DNA of 5,647 nt from Acidimicrobiaceae bacterium (GTDB lineage: Bacteria; Actinomycetota; Acidimicrobiia; Acidimicrobiales; Palsa-688). Both the position numbers and the translations under genes were made by a program. The stretch lies in contig PMHU01000060.1 of the NCBI GenBank assembly GCA_003156795.1, positions 1,463 through 7,109 on the forward strand. The letters are read 5' to 3'. Below the pieces are notes generated by a model. It did no database searches, was not told where the DNA came from, and was given only the letters and a program-made list of their open reading frames with translations. The first letter of the stretch is position 1. The number at the start of each line of letters is the position of its first letter. This document shows positions 1-5,647 of this stretch, in pieces.

Positions 1-1104
1 GGCGGAAGCGGCGGGGTGCTCGGCGGTGACTGCGGCCGCGTCGGCTCCCCGTCCCCGCCCGAACGGACCTCGGCGCCGTCCGCCCGCTCGAGGGGCCTCG
101 GGCCGGGCGGTCGGGGCTGAGGGCACCGACGCGGTGGCGGGGGTGGCGTCCGCCCCCGAGGCCCGGACCGGTTCCGCGGCCTCGGCGGACAGCAAGACCC
201 CACCGGATGATGTCGAGTCGGCCGGTACCGAGTCGACCGGATCAGCGAGAGCTGCTCCAGAGTCACCGACGTTGGACTCGCCGGCCATGAAGACGCCTTC
301 GATCGAGTCGGCGGCCCCGTAGTCTCCCGCCTCGAGGTCCTGGCCCTCATCGGATTGCGATTGGTGCTCGCGGCGCATCCGTCGCCCCACCTCGTCTGCG
401 GCGGAGCGGGCCTCGGCGTCGGCCCGACCCAGCTCTTGCTGGGCTTCCTCCAATGTGCGCCGCACGACCGCGTAACTCTCGATCAGCCGCTCCCGACCGG
501 CGCGAAGCTGCTCGATCTGCACGGTGGCTACCCGCCGTCGTCGCGTCAGGTCCTCGAGTATGCGGTCGCGGGTGGCATTGGCGCCCTCGATGGTGAGGAT
601 TCGCTCCTGCTCAGCTCTGGCCCGGACGGCGTCGGCCTCGACCCTCGCCTTGTCGAGCAGCTCAGCCGATTCGGCCCGGGCGCCGTCGATGATCCGCTTG
701 GCCTCTTCCTCGGAGCCTTGGGTCTCGCGAGCCAAAAGGCTCTCGGCCTGCTCCCGGAGCGTTTCGGCGTGGGCGTTGGCCTCGGCCAGTGCCTTGTCGC
801 AGTCCGCGGCCGCCTTGGTCTTGAGGTCGGCTGCGGCCGCCCGCGCCGTGCGCAGGATGGTGGCCGTCTCCTCGCCGACGGCCGCCATCAGCGTGTCCTC
901 GTCCAGCACCGGAGGGCGGGCGGCCCGCTCCTCGGCCGAATGCCAGGCGGACTCGAGATGGACGTTGCGGTCGCGCAAGGCCCGGACTTCGGTCGCCATC
1001 CGGGCGAGGAAGTTCCTCACTTCGGTCTGGTCGTAGCCGCGGAAGCCGGCTGTAAAGGACTTGGCTTGGATCAGATCAGGGGTGAGCGAAGGGTCAGGAC
1101 CCAT
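1..1104 (-). CDS. DivIVA-domain coiled-coil protein (3' end beyond the window)
   Basis: This reading frame stays open for 368 codons from an ATG to the window edge, so the C-terminus is missing. Residues 8-45 (LTPDLIQAKSF, then FRGYDQTEVRNFLARM) match the N-terminal DivIVA membrane-targeting domain, with its usual 'F...RGYD..EV..FL' pattern. Residues about 70-245 are rich in Ala, Glu, Arg and Gln and lack proline, as expected for a long coiled coil. From about 250 the chain becomes acidic and Ser/Pro/Ala-rich, with an Arg/Gly-rich basic patch at 340-352 (GGRRRGPFGRGRG). Family members (DivIVA, Wag31, SepIVA) are cytoplasmic scaffolds at curved membrane or division sites and organise growth or septation; that role here is inferred. 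The start is the only one available: the frame upstream has no ATG, GTG or TTG before a stop at 1135-1137. An AGGGG lies only 2 bases ahead, so translation may depend on coupling to the kinase gene ending 11 bases upstream. It could also belong to a less-characterised DivIVA-like paralogue group. Confidence 0.85.
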   Translation of the reverse strand, partial: MGPDPSLTPDLIQAKSFTAGFRGYDQTEVRNFLARMATEVRALRDRNVHLESAWHSAEERAARPPVLDEDTLMAAVGEETATILRTARAAAADLKTKAAADCDKALAEANAHAETLREQAESLLARETQGSEEEAKRIIDGARAESAELLDKARVEADAVRARAEQERILTIEGANATRDRILEDLTRRRRVATVQIEQLRAGRERLIESYAVVRRTLEEAQQELGRADAEARSAADEVGRRMRREHQSQSDEGQDLEAGDYGAADSIEGVFMAGESNVGDSGAALADPVDSVPADSTSSGGVLLSAEAAEPVRASGADATPATASVPSAPTARPEAPRAGGRRRGPFGRGRGADAAAVTAEHPAASA

Positions 1105-1115
1105 AGCCCCTGAGC

Positions 1116-3881
1116 CTAGGACGACGCACTGGGTCTAGTGGGCGATCTACGCCGCTCGCCGGGCCGGGTCCGGGGCTCGGACGGCGCCTCCGCGGCCGGC
1201 TCTTCGCTGACGGGGAGTTCGATGGTGAAAGTGCTGCCCACGCCGTGGGTCGAGCGGCACTTGACCACTCCGCCGTGTCCCTCCACGACCCGCCTCACCA
1301 CGGCCAGGCCCAGCCCGAGACCGCCGAAGCGGCGGGTATCGGAGTTGTCGGCCTGGGCGAAGTCGCTGAAGGCCACTGCGAGCTCGTCGGCCGACATGCC
1401 CGTGCCCCGGTCCTTGACCGACAGCACGACCGACCCACCCGAAGCACCAGCCCCCCCCGAAGCACCGGGCCCCGGAGAAGCACCAGCCCCGCCCGAAGCA
1501 CCAGCCCCGCCCGGGGGGCCGGCGCCGCCGCCGTTAGCGGGTGCAGGGTCGACCTGCTCGACGGAAACGAGGATGGGCCCGCCGTCCGGGGAAAACTTGG
1601 CTGCGTTGTCGATCAGCTCGTCCACCGCCATCGTCAACCACCTGCGGTCCCCCATCACCGTGGGCGTACCTCGCGCCACTTTCCGACCGATGGTGACGTT
1701 GGCGGGCAGGCGGGATGCCCACGACGAGGTGACTCCGTTGACCAGGGCGCCGATGTCGACGGGCTCCCGGCGAAACGACATGCGGCCGGCCCCGCTCGTC
1801 GCGAAGAACTCGAGCATCTCCACGATTCGCAGCAACCTGCGAGCGCTCTGCAGTATCTCGTCGTGCCAGGACCGGGCTCGATCCGATGGCACGTCGCGCC
1901 GCAACAGGATCTCGGCGTAACCCATTATCCCGGTCAGTGGAGTTCGCAGTTCGTGACCGACGCGCGACAGGAACTCGGTCTTCATCTGCTCGACCTCGTG
2001 CTCTCGCCGGAGATCACGAAAGACCAGCACCGTCCCGACCAGTTCTTCGGCCGGCCCGCGAAGGGCGCCGGCCGAGACGGCCACGGGTATCAGCGCACCG
2101 TCCGGTTGGCGCAGCTGGCCCATCCGGGCCCAAGAAGTCCTGTCGAGGTCGACGAAGTTAATGGGGATGGCACCGCCATCGGCGTCGTCTACCCGAACCA
2201 CGCTGTCCGCCGGCTTTCCAATGGCCGTCGCCGCGCCGACGCCGGTCAGGTGCTCGGCGGCCCGGTTGAAGTCGGTGATCCGGCCGCTCGCGTCGACGGC
2301 GACCAACGCGTCGGTCATGCCCGCGACGACCGCCTCCATGCGATTGCGCAACCGCGTTTCGTCATCGGCTGCGGACTGCAAGGCGGACGCCTGATCGGCG
2401 ACAGAGTCGAGCATCGAGTCGAATGCAGATCCGAGCACCGCCACTTCGTCGCTGCCGTGGATCGAAGCCCGAACGCCGGCATCCCCCCGTTGGATCCGTG
2501 CGGCGGCGGTCGTGAGGCGTCTAATACCGAACGTGATCCGGTCGCCCGTAAAAATGGCCAGCCCGAGGGCGAGGATCGTGCCGCCGAGGGCGATGAGAAA
2601 CAGGGTGCGGTACAGCTGCGTGCGACTAGACAGCACCGTCGTGGCCGGCGACGACAAGACCATGGACAGCGGCGCCCCGCCCTTCGCAACCGCCAGGGGC
2701 GCCACGCTCACGAAGGAACCACCGAGGGCCTTGGTCGTCACCCGACCTCCGGATTGGTTCACTTCCTCGGCCAGCGAAACCTGCGCGGACGTCGGTCGCA
2801 GGCCGGCGGAAGCGATCACGGACCGCTCGGACACCAGCGCGACCGCCAGCGGCACCGAAGGGTCGACGGCGATGCGACCGGTCAAGTAGTTCACTCCGAG
2901 GGGAACGATGCTGACGACCGTCCCCAGCACGCGCTGCGTGCTCGAGCACTCGGGGTAGGAAGCGGTCACCCACGCGCTTCCGCCGAGGACGAAGAGTCCG
3001 TGGCCGACCTTGCAGTCGCTGGGATCGAGAGCGGGTTCGGCCGCGATCGATCGAGCGACTTCGGCGGAAACCGAACCAGTGACCGCCAGCGGGTTACCGA
3101 AACGATCGACGTAGGCGAAGCTGCCGATGTGATCGAGGGCGAACAGGTCGCCGAGCCTGGACGAGATCTGCGCCACCGCCCCGTTCACCTGAGCCGGGCT
3201 CCCCGATACAACAGTGGTCAGAGGGTTGGGTGGGGTCTGCCGGAAGTACGCCTGCAGGTCGGTGCCGGCGAAGGTGGCCGCAGTGACGGCGTCGGCCCCG
3301 GCGGTCTGGACTTGGGCGCTCTCGATGTTGGCCCGGTCGGTCAACCGGTTGAGCTCGGCCCGCTCGACCGACGAGGAGATGGCCGCCGCCAGCGCCAGGG
3401 CCAGCACCAACACGACGACCAGGAGCGTGGCCGCCCCACTGGCCGCCACCCGAACCGCGATGGCGCGTCGGCTCAGGGCCAGGAGGGCGGCGCCGATCAG
3501 GATGCCCCCGGCCAGCAGAAGCCCGTCGAGGAGCAGCGCGTCCGAGCGCGACGCCTCCGCCGCCCCGGCTGCGGCCCAGAACAAGAGACCGAATCTGAGG
3601 AACCACCCGCTGCGGAGTCCTTGCCACCACCGCGGTAGCACCAGTACCGAGACGGCTGCGCCCGCGGCCCGAGAAATGCCGAGCCCCCGGGCGTCCGCGC
3701 TGGTCGCGATGAGCGAACCGTGCAGAAAGGCCGGGGTCGCAATCGCGAGCAGGCCGGCGACGGCCGCCACCCGCCACCGCGATGCCGGGGGTCGCAGCAT
3801 GGCGAGAGCCAGCGCCGAGGCCGCCACCACGAGGGTGACGAACTCAGCCGCAAACTGGATCTGAGCGTCGGTCAGGGACAT
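1116..3881 (-). CDS. Multi-pass membrane sensor histidine kinase (HAMP-PAS-HisKA-HATPase)
   Basis: This is a 921-aa sensor kinase expected to autophosphorylate on His and pass phosphate to a response regulator. Six hydrophobic segments (about 11-29, 38-58, 69-84, 93-108, 115-136, 146-169) precede a region of about 250 residues (170-422) and a seventh segment (423-444). Positive charges (RPPASRWR, PRWWQGLR, SRRAIAVR) fall in alternate loops, which puts the N-terminus and the 170-422 region outside. That region has two cysteines (C290, C311) and Cache-like stretches (FAYVDRFGNPLAVTGS; ALVSERSVIASAG), a weak resemblance. Next come HAMP (445-497, GSDEVAVLGSAFDSM), PAS (512-624), HisKA with the phospho-acceptor H643 in GHELRTPLTG, then the ATPase: N-box DELIDNAAKFS (N759), G1 KDRGTGMS (D824), F-box FSDFAQAD and G2 GGLGLGLAVV. 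All catalytic motifs look intact. A Gly/Ala/Pro-rich insert (777-816) sits between the N and G1 boxes. A GGAG lies 8 bases before the ATG. It sits in a row with the PDZ protease and DivIVA genes; no regulator gene is visible, so partner and signal are unknown. Confidence 0.95.
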   Translation of the reverse strand: MSLTDAQIQFAAEFVTLVVAASALALAMLRPPASRWRVAAVAGLLAIATPAFLHGSLIATSADARGLGISRAAGAAVSVLVLPRWWQGLRSGWFLRFGLLFWAAAGAAEASRSDALLLDGLLLAGGILIGAALLALSRRAIAVRVAASGAATLLVVVLVLALALAAAISSSVERAELNRLTDRANIESAQVQTAGADAVTAATFAGTDLQAYFRQTPPNPLTTVVSGSPAQVNGAVAQISSRLGDLFALDHIGSFAYVDRFGNPLAVTGSVSAEVARSIAAEPALDPSDCKVGHGLFVLGGSAWVTASYPECSSTQRVLGTVVSIVPLGVNYLTGRIAVDPSVPLAVALVSERSVIASAGLRPTSAQVSLAEEVNQSGGRVTTKALGGSFVSVAPLAVAKGGAPLSMVLSSPATTVLSSRTQLYRTLFLIALGGTILALGLAIFTGDRITFGIRRLTTAAARIQRGDAGVRASIHGSDEVAVLGSAFDSMLDSVADQASALQSAADDETRLRNRMEAVVAGMTDALVAVDASGRITDFNRAAEHLTGVGAATAIGKPADSVVRVDDADGGAIPINFVDLDRTSWARMGQLRQPDGALIPVAVSAGALRGPAEELVGTVLVFRDLRREHEVEQMKTEFLSRVGHELRTPLTGIMGYAEILLRRDVPSDRARSWHDEILQSARRLLRIVEMLEFFATSGAGRMSFRREPVDIGALVNGVTSSWASRLPANVTIGRKVARGTPTVMGDRRWLTMAVDELIDNAAKFSPDGGPILVSVEQVDPAPANGGGAGPPGGAGASGGAGASPGPGASGGAGASGGSVVLSVKDRGTGMSADELAVAFSDFAQADNSDTRRFGGLGLGLAVVRRVVEGHGGVVKCRSTHGVGSTFTIELPVSEEPAAEAPSEPRTRPGERRRSPTRPSASS
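1441..1512. repeat. Four-copy 18-bp tandem repeat inside the kinase gene
   Basis: Four 18-bp units follow each other without gaps: 1441-1458, 1459-1476, 1477-1494 and 1495-1512. The plus-strand consensus is GAAGCACCAGCCCCGCCC. The third and fourth copies are identical, the first differs by one base, and the second is diverged. On the coding strand each unit gives the hexapeptide GGAGAS (one copy reads PGPGAS), forming most of the insert at residues 791-814. The unit length is a multiple of three, so changes in copy number would keep the reading frame. Confidence 0.95.
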
Positions 3882-3889
3882 CGCAGGTA

Positions 3890-3893
3890 CTCC
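3890..3893 (-). promoter_or_regulatory. Shine-Dalgarno for the sensor kinase
   Basis: In the 14-base gap between the PDZ/Lon stop (TAG at 3896-3898) and the kinase ATG, the minus strand reads ccGGAGtacctgcg. GGAG lies 8 bases before the ATG, an ordinary ribosome-binding distance. It supports the kinase start at 3881 and independent loading of ribosomes inside a shared transcript. Confidence 0.7.
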
Positions 3894-3895
3894 GG

Positions 3896-5074
3896 CTACC
3901 CAGTCTGGCCCGCGGTCGGCACCGGAATCTTTCCTCCCAGGGCTTGTAGGTCGTCCAAGGCCTGCTGGAGGGTCGACACGGCATAAACCTTCATGGACCC
4001 GGCCTGGCTCATGGCGGCGCCAAGTTCTTGCGGGGGCACGAGAAACACTTGAGCGCCGGCTTTGCGCACGGCGACGGCCTTCTGGGCCACTCCACCGACG
4101 TCGCCCACGCTGCCATCGAGGTTGATGGTCCCAGTCGCGGCGACGCGGTGACCGCCGGTTAGCTGCCCGTTGGACAGCACGTCGAGCAGGCCGAGGGTGA
4201 GGGCGAGGCCGGCGGAGGGTCCACCGATCTGCCCGACGTTGATGGTCACGTCGAAAGGAAGCGTGTAAGTGCTGCGCGTCTCGAAGGCCACGCCGAGGAA
4301 CGCCCGGCCCGGCTGGGCCGCTTGCCCGGGCTCGGCAGGCGTACCCTCGAGACGGGCCGACAGGTCGACCGATGTGGTCTTCCCATCCGCGCCTAGTCGC
4401 GAGACGGTGATGTGGGCGAGGTCCCCCGGCTTCAGGGCGTGGATCTTGTTCACGAAGTCGATATCGGTGTGAACTGCCTGTCCGTTGATCGCGGTGACGA
4501 CGTCATTGCAGCGGAGTCCGGCCGCCGACGCCGCGGTCCCGGGCTCGACCTGGTCGATTTGAGCGCCCAAGTCGTCCTCGTGGACCGAATAGCCGAGGCG
4601 CTGCAGCGCCACGACGGCCGCCGACGACGTGGCGCTCTGCATGGCCTGATCGCTCTGACAGTTGAGCTGGGACGAGGGCGTCGTGCCCAGAATCTCGTCG
4701 GCGGGAATAAGCGTGGCTCCTTCGTCGAAGAAGTTGAGCAGACCCAGCTTCGATAGGACGTACTCGCTGGGCGTGGCCTGGCCTTCGAGCACGTCGACCA
4801 TGAACAGAGATCCCTGTACATCGTGGACCCGCTCGGCCGGAACCATCAGCCGGACGCACGGCTGGCCGTGCGGCAGTGACAGATTCCCGCCGCTCGAAGG
4901 CTGACAGGACGAACTCGCCGTGATCAAGGGAGCCGTCCCGGGCGACAGCTCGTAGTAACCGCGCGCCCCGCGGACCGCCGCGATGAGCCCCCCAAATATG
5001 AGCACGATGGCCACAACCAGGGCCGACACGGTGACCCGCTTCCGGGAGATGGAAGGGAGATGGCTTCTGATCAA
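3896..5074 (-). CDS. Membrane-anchored PDZ / Lon-type serine peptidase (YlbL family)
   Basis: This 392-aa protein matches the YlbL-type family of PDZ proteins carrying a Lon (S16) proteolytic domain but no ATPase. A basic start (RKR at 11-13) followed by a hydrophobic segment at about 15-35 anchors it, leaving the rest outside the membrane. The PDZ domain spans about 158-235 (LGAQIDQVEPGTAASAAGLRCNDVV, split by residue 190). The Lon domain is about 258-380: the catalytic Ser is S287 in GGPSAGL, and the Lys is K332 in GGVAQKAVA, the position of the GGLKEK lysine of Lon, with similar Ser-Lys spacing. Four cysteines (57, 73, 139, 189) could form disulfides. Known relatives process or degrade membrane or secreted substrates; the substrate here is unknown. 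The start is TTG at 5072-5074: the frame is open up to a TAA at 5126-5128 but has no earlier start, and a later GTG at codon 16 would lose the basic anchor flank. A weak GGA lies 5 bases ahead. It is the first gene of the row and lies 14 bases before the kinase. Confidence 0.93.
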   Translation of the reverse strand: MIRSHLPSISRKRVTVSALVVAIVLIFGGLIAAVRGARGYYELSPGTAPLITASSSCQPSSGGNLSLPHGQPCVRLMVPAERVHDVQGSLFMVDVLEGQATPSEYVLSKLGLLNFFDEGATLIPADEILGTTPSSQLNCQSDQAMQSATSSAAVVALQRLGYSVHEDDLGAQIDQVEPGTAASAAGLRCNDVVTAINGQAVHTDIDFVNKIHALKPGDLAHITVSRLGADGKTTSVDLSARLEGTPAEPGQAAQPGRAFLGVAFETRSTYTLPFDVTINVGQIGGPSAGLALTLGLLDVLSNGQLTGGHRVAATGTINLDGSVGDVGGVAQKAVAVRKAGAQVFLVPPQELGAAMSQAGSMKVYAVSTLQQALDDLQALGGKIPVPTAGQTG

Positions 5075-5147
5075 AGGGATCCGTCTTGTAGCATCGCTAC
5101 GGTCGTGGTCACGTGCCTGGCTTTCTTAGAAATCTCGCTCGGAAGGA

Positions 5148-5231
5148 CTCGCCACGAAACAACTTGGAACATGTCGTTATCCATGACCAGCCCTAATGTC
5201 GAAGAATTGCGTCAAGTTGTTTCGTGGCGAG
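5148..5231. repeat. Perfect 19-bp inverted repeat in the divergent intergenic region
   Basis: The left arm CTCGCCACGAAACAACTTG (5148-5166) and the right arm CAAGTTGTTTCGTGGCGAG (5213-5231) are exact reverse complements, separated by 46 bases. Pairing stops at both ends: outside, A faces C; inside, G faces T. It lies between the divergent starts at 5074 (minus) and 5296 (plus), in DNA visibly less GC-rich than the genes. Read outward, both arms present the same 19 bases to the gene on their side. No T-run follows either arm, so it does not look like an intrinsic terminator, and the flanks show no obvious target-site duplication. A shared operator or activator site, or a long hairpin in an untranslated leader, are the likeliest roles; the sequence alone does not decide. 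A smaller dyad, GTAGC-ATC-GCTAC, sits at 5088-5100, just ahead of the PDZ/Lon start. Confidence 0.95.
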
Positions 5232-5245
5232 CCCTTAGGTACAAA
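5217..5245 (+). promoter_or_regulatory. Candidate sigma-70-type promoter for the small membrane protein
   Basis: TTGTTT (5217-5222) and TACAAA (5240-5245) are separated by 17 bases and match the -35 and -10 consensus at 3 and 4 of 6 positions. Transcription would begin near 5252, giving a leader of about 45 bases before the TTG at 5296. The -35 lies inside the right arm of the inverted repeat, so a protein bound there would meet RNA polymerase. The match is moderate. No comparable -10 follows the same TTGTTT in the left arm toward the PDZ/Lon gene; a weak TTCGAC/GATAAC pair with 16-base spacing exists in the spacer on the minus strand. Confidence 0.35.
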
Positions 5246-5281
5246 AGGCGGGGGACAGCCTGCCATGAGTCACGCCGATGC

Positions 5282-5287
5282 GAGGGG
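5282..5287 (+). promoter_or_regulatory. Shine-Dalgarno deciding the TTG start at 5296
   Basis: GAGGGG lies 8 bases ahead of TTG at 5296-5298. An in-frame ATG at 5278 would place this purine run inside the gene, and its own nearest G-rich run (5250-5255) is more than 20 bases away. This favours the TTG start. Confidence 0.55.
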
Positions 5288-5295
5288 CGGGTCCG

Positions 5296-5610
5296 TTGAG
5301 CACCGAGGGAGAGCGGCCGTCGCCGTGGGGCCAACCGGCTACACCCGAGTCGATGCCGGCCGAACCGCCCTCCACCGACCGCTCCACGACCAACGGATCG
5401 GGCCGCGTCGAGCTGGCTGCGTGGAATTGGTCGCCCGAACCGGGGTACGTGGACGGGCGGCCCCGAAGCGGCCGCCGCGTGCTGCGAGGGTTGCGGTCGG
5501 CGCTGGCTTTGGCCACGATCGCGCTGGCATTGGGTGTCGCCGCCGCCGCTACCGTGAGCGTCTTGATCTGGGCCATCGCGGCGGCCATCCACCATGCCGC
5601 AGCCAACTGA
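5296..5610 (+). CDS. Small single-pass membrane protein, function unknown
   Basis: I do not recognise this 104-aa protein. Its first 60 or so residues are hydrophilic and rich in Pro, Ser, Thr and Glu, with an aromatic stretch at 43-51 (WNWSPEPGY). A basic run follows (GRPRSGRRVLRGLR, 54-67), then about 30 hydrophobic residues (69-98) forming one membrane helix, or a tight hairpin, ending in HHAAAN. By the positive-inside rule the Pro-rich N-terminal part should be cytoplasmic. Codons are strongly G/C-ending and the hydrophobic pattern is coherent, which supports this frame over the alternative from ATG 5265. The start is TTG because a GAGGGG lies 8 bases ahead; an ATG at 5278 in the same frame would add six residues. 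It is transcribed away from the PDZ/Lon gene and probably overlaps the next gene by 17 bases. It could be an anchor or accessory subunit for that gene's product, but nothing in the sequence proves it. Confidence 0.7.
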   Translation: MSTEGERPSPWGQPATPESMPAEPPSTDRSTTNGSGRVELAAWNWSPEPGYVDGRPRSGRRVLRGLRSALALATIALALGVAAAATVSVLIWAIAAAIHHAAAN

Positions 5611-5647
5611 CGGGCCCGACCCGACCGACGGGCCCGACCCGACCGAT
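5594..5647 (+). CDS. Probable start of the next gene, cut by the window edge
   Basis: An ATG at 5594-5596 opens a frame that overlaps the end of the small membrane protein by 17 bases and runs without a stop to the window end. It would begin MPQPTDGPDPTDGPDPTD, an acidic, Pro/Gly-rich, probably disordered leader made of a repeated six-residue unit. Overlapping starts of this kind are common in translationally coupled actinobacterial operons. No clear Shine-Dalgarno precedes it, and 18 codons are too few to identify a product. In mycobacteria the YlbL-like gene Rv3194c neighbours Rv3195, a predicted zinc-dependent metalloprotease; whether the same holds here cannot be seen. Confidence 0.4.
   Translation, partial: MPQPTDGPDPTDGPDPTD
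5611..5646. repeat. Two-copy 18-bp tandem repeat after the small membrane gene
   Basis: The unit CGGGCCCGACCCGACCGA occurs twice in direct succession (5611-5628 and 5629-5646) with no mismatch, beginning at the base after the TGA of the small membrane protein. More copies may lie beyond the edge. If the gene starting at 5594 is real, each unit encodes six residues of a TDGPDP-type repeat, so copy-number change would keep frame. The GGGCCC core can also pair with itself. Confidence 0.9.

Noticed and set aside
355..1113. Plus-strand open frames opposite the DivIVA-type gene (also 26-322 and 524-1036)
   Set aside because: The minus-strand frame has a clear DivIVA N-terminus and a coiled coil, and stays open across the whole stretch. 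The plus frames show only low-complexity translations.
1245..3638. A 797-codon open frame on the plus strand
   Set aside because: It lies antisense to the kinase gene, whose domains and catalytic motifs are unmistakable. Its product is rich in Arg, Gly and His with no domain pattern, as expected for a shadow frame in GC-rich DNA.
5167..5179. LexA-like box (GAAC ATGTC GTT) in the spacer of the inverted repeat
   Set aside because: The actinobacterial SOS box needs GAAC and GTTC separated by four bases. Here the gap is five and the right half lacks the final C.
5148..5231. Reading the inverted repeat as a transposon remnant or as a terminator
   Set aside because: The flanking bases (GGAAGGA and CCCTTAG) are not duplicated, the element is only 84 bases, the loop is too long for an intrinsic terminator, and no T-run follows. 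A dispersed repeat cannot be excluded without the genome.
5060..5299. A 79-codon plus-strand frame across the intergenic region
   Set aside because: It overlaps the start of the PDZ/Lon gene and is built from both arms of the inverted repeat. No ribosome-binding site or protein pattern supports it.
5235..5606. Minus-strand frames opposite the small membrane protein (also 5212-5595)
   Set aside because: Their products are low-complexity, with no domain, and the opposite strand encodes a coherent membrane protein.
5265..5647. Plus-strand frame from ATG 5265, open to the window end, with a G-rich run 9 bases ahead
   Set aside because: Its translation is Arg/Gly/His-rich without a coherent hydrophobic segment, whereas the frame ending at 5610 gives a clean membrane helix and better codon bias. 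It is probably a shadow, though the upstream G-rich run is a reminder that the start in this region is not certain.

Overview
The window is GC-rich and gene-dense, with the coding bias (G/C-ending codons, long antisense shadow frames) of a high-GC actinobacterium. A membrane-anchored PDZ plus Lon-type peptidase of the YlbL family and a DivIVA/Wag31-type coiled-coil protein both fit Actinomycetota. A deep lineage such as Acidimicrobiia is a guess; no rRNA or other marker is present to settle it.

Three minus-strand genes form a tight row, read from right to left. The first is a 392-aa PDZ/Lon-like membrane peptidase (5074 to 3896, TTG start). After 14 bases comes a 921-aa multi-pass membrane sensor histidine kinase with HAMP, PAS, HisKA and HATPase domains (3881 to 1116). 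After 11 bases comes a DivIVA-domain coiled-coil protein (1104 running off the left edge, no stop in the window). The spacing points to one transcript. No response regulator lies in the visible part.

A divergent intergenic region (about 5075-5295), visibly less GC-rich than the genes, separates this row from plus-strand genes on the right. It holds a perfect 19-bp inverted repeat with a 46-bp spacer (5148-5231). Each arm reads identically when followed outward toward the gene on its side. On the plus side a plausible -35/-10 pair overlaps the right arm.

To the right is a small single-pass membrane protein of unknown function (5296-5610, TTG start with a good Shine-Dalgarno). It probably overlaps the start of a further gene (from 5594) whose first codons consist of an 18-bp tandem repeat. 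Another 18-bp tandem repeat (four copies) encodes a Gly/Ala-rich insert inside the ATP-binding domain of the kinase.

As a working picture (inference), the minus-strand row would couple envelope proteolysis, envelope sensing and a polar or septal scaffold. The known parts are recognisable families. The least explained elements are the inverted repeat, the kinase's sensor region and its repeat insert.
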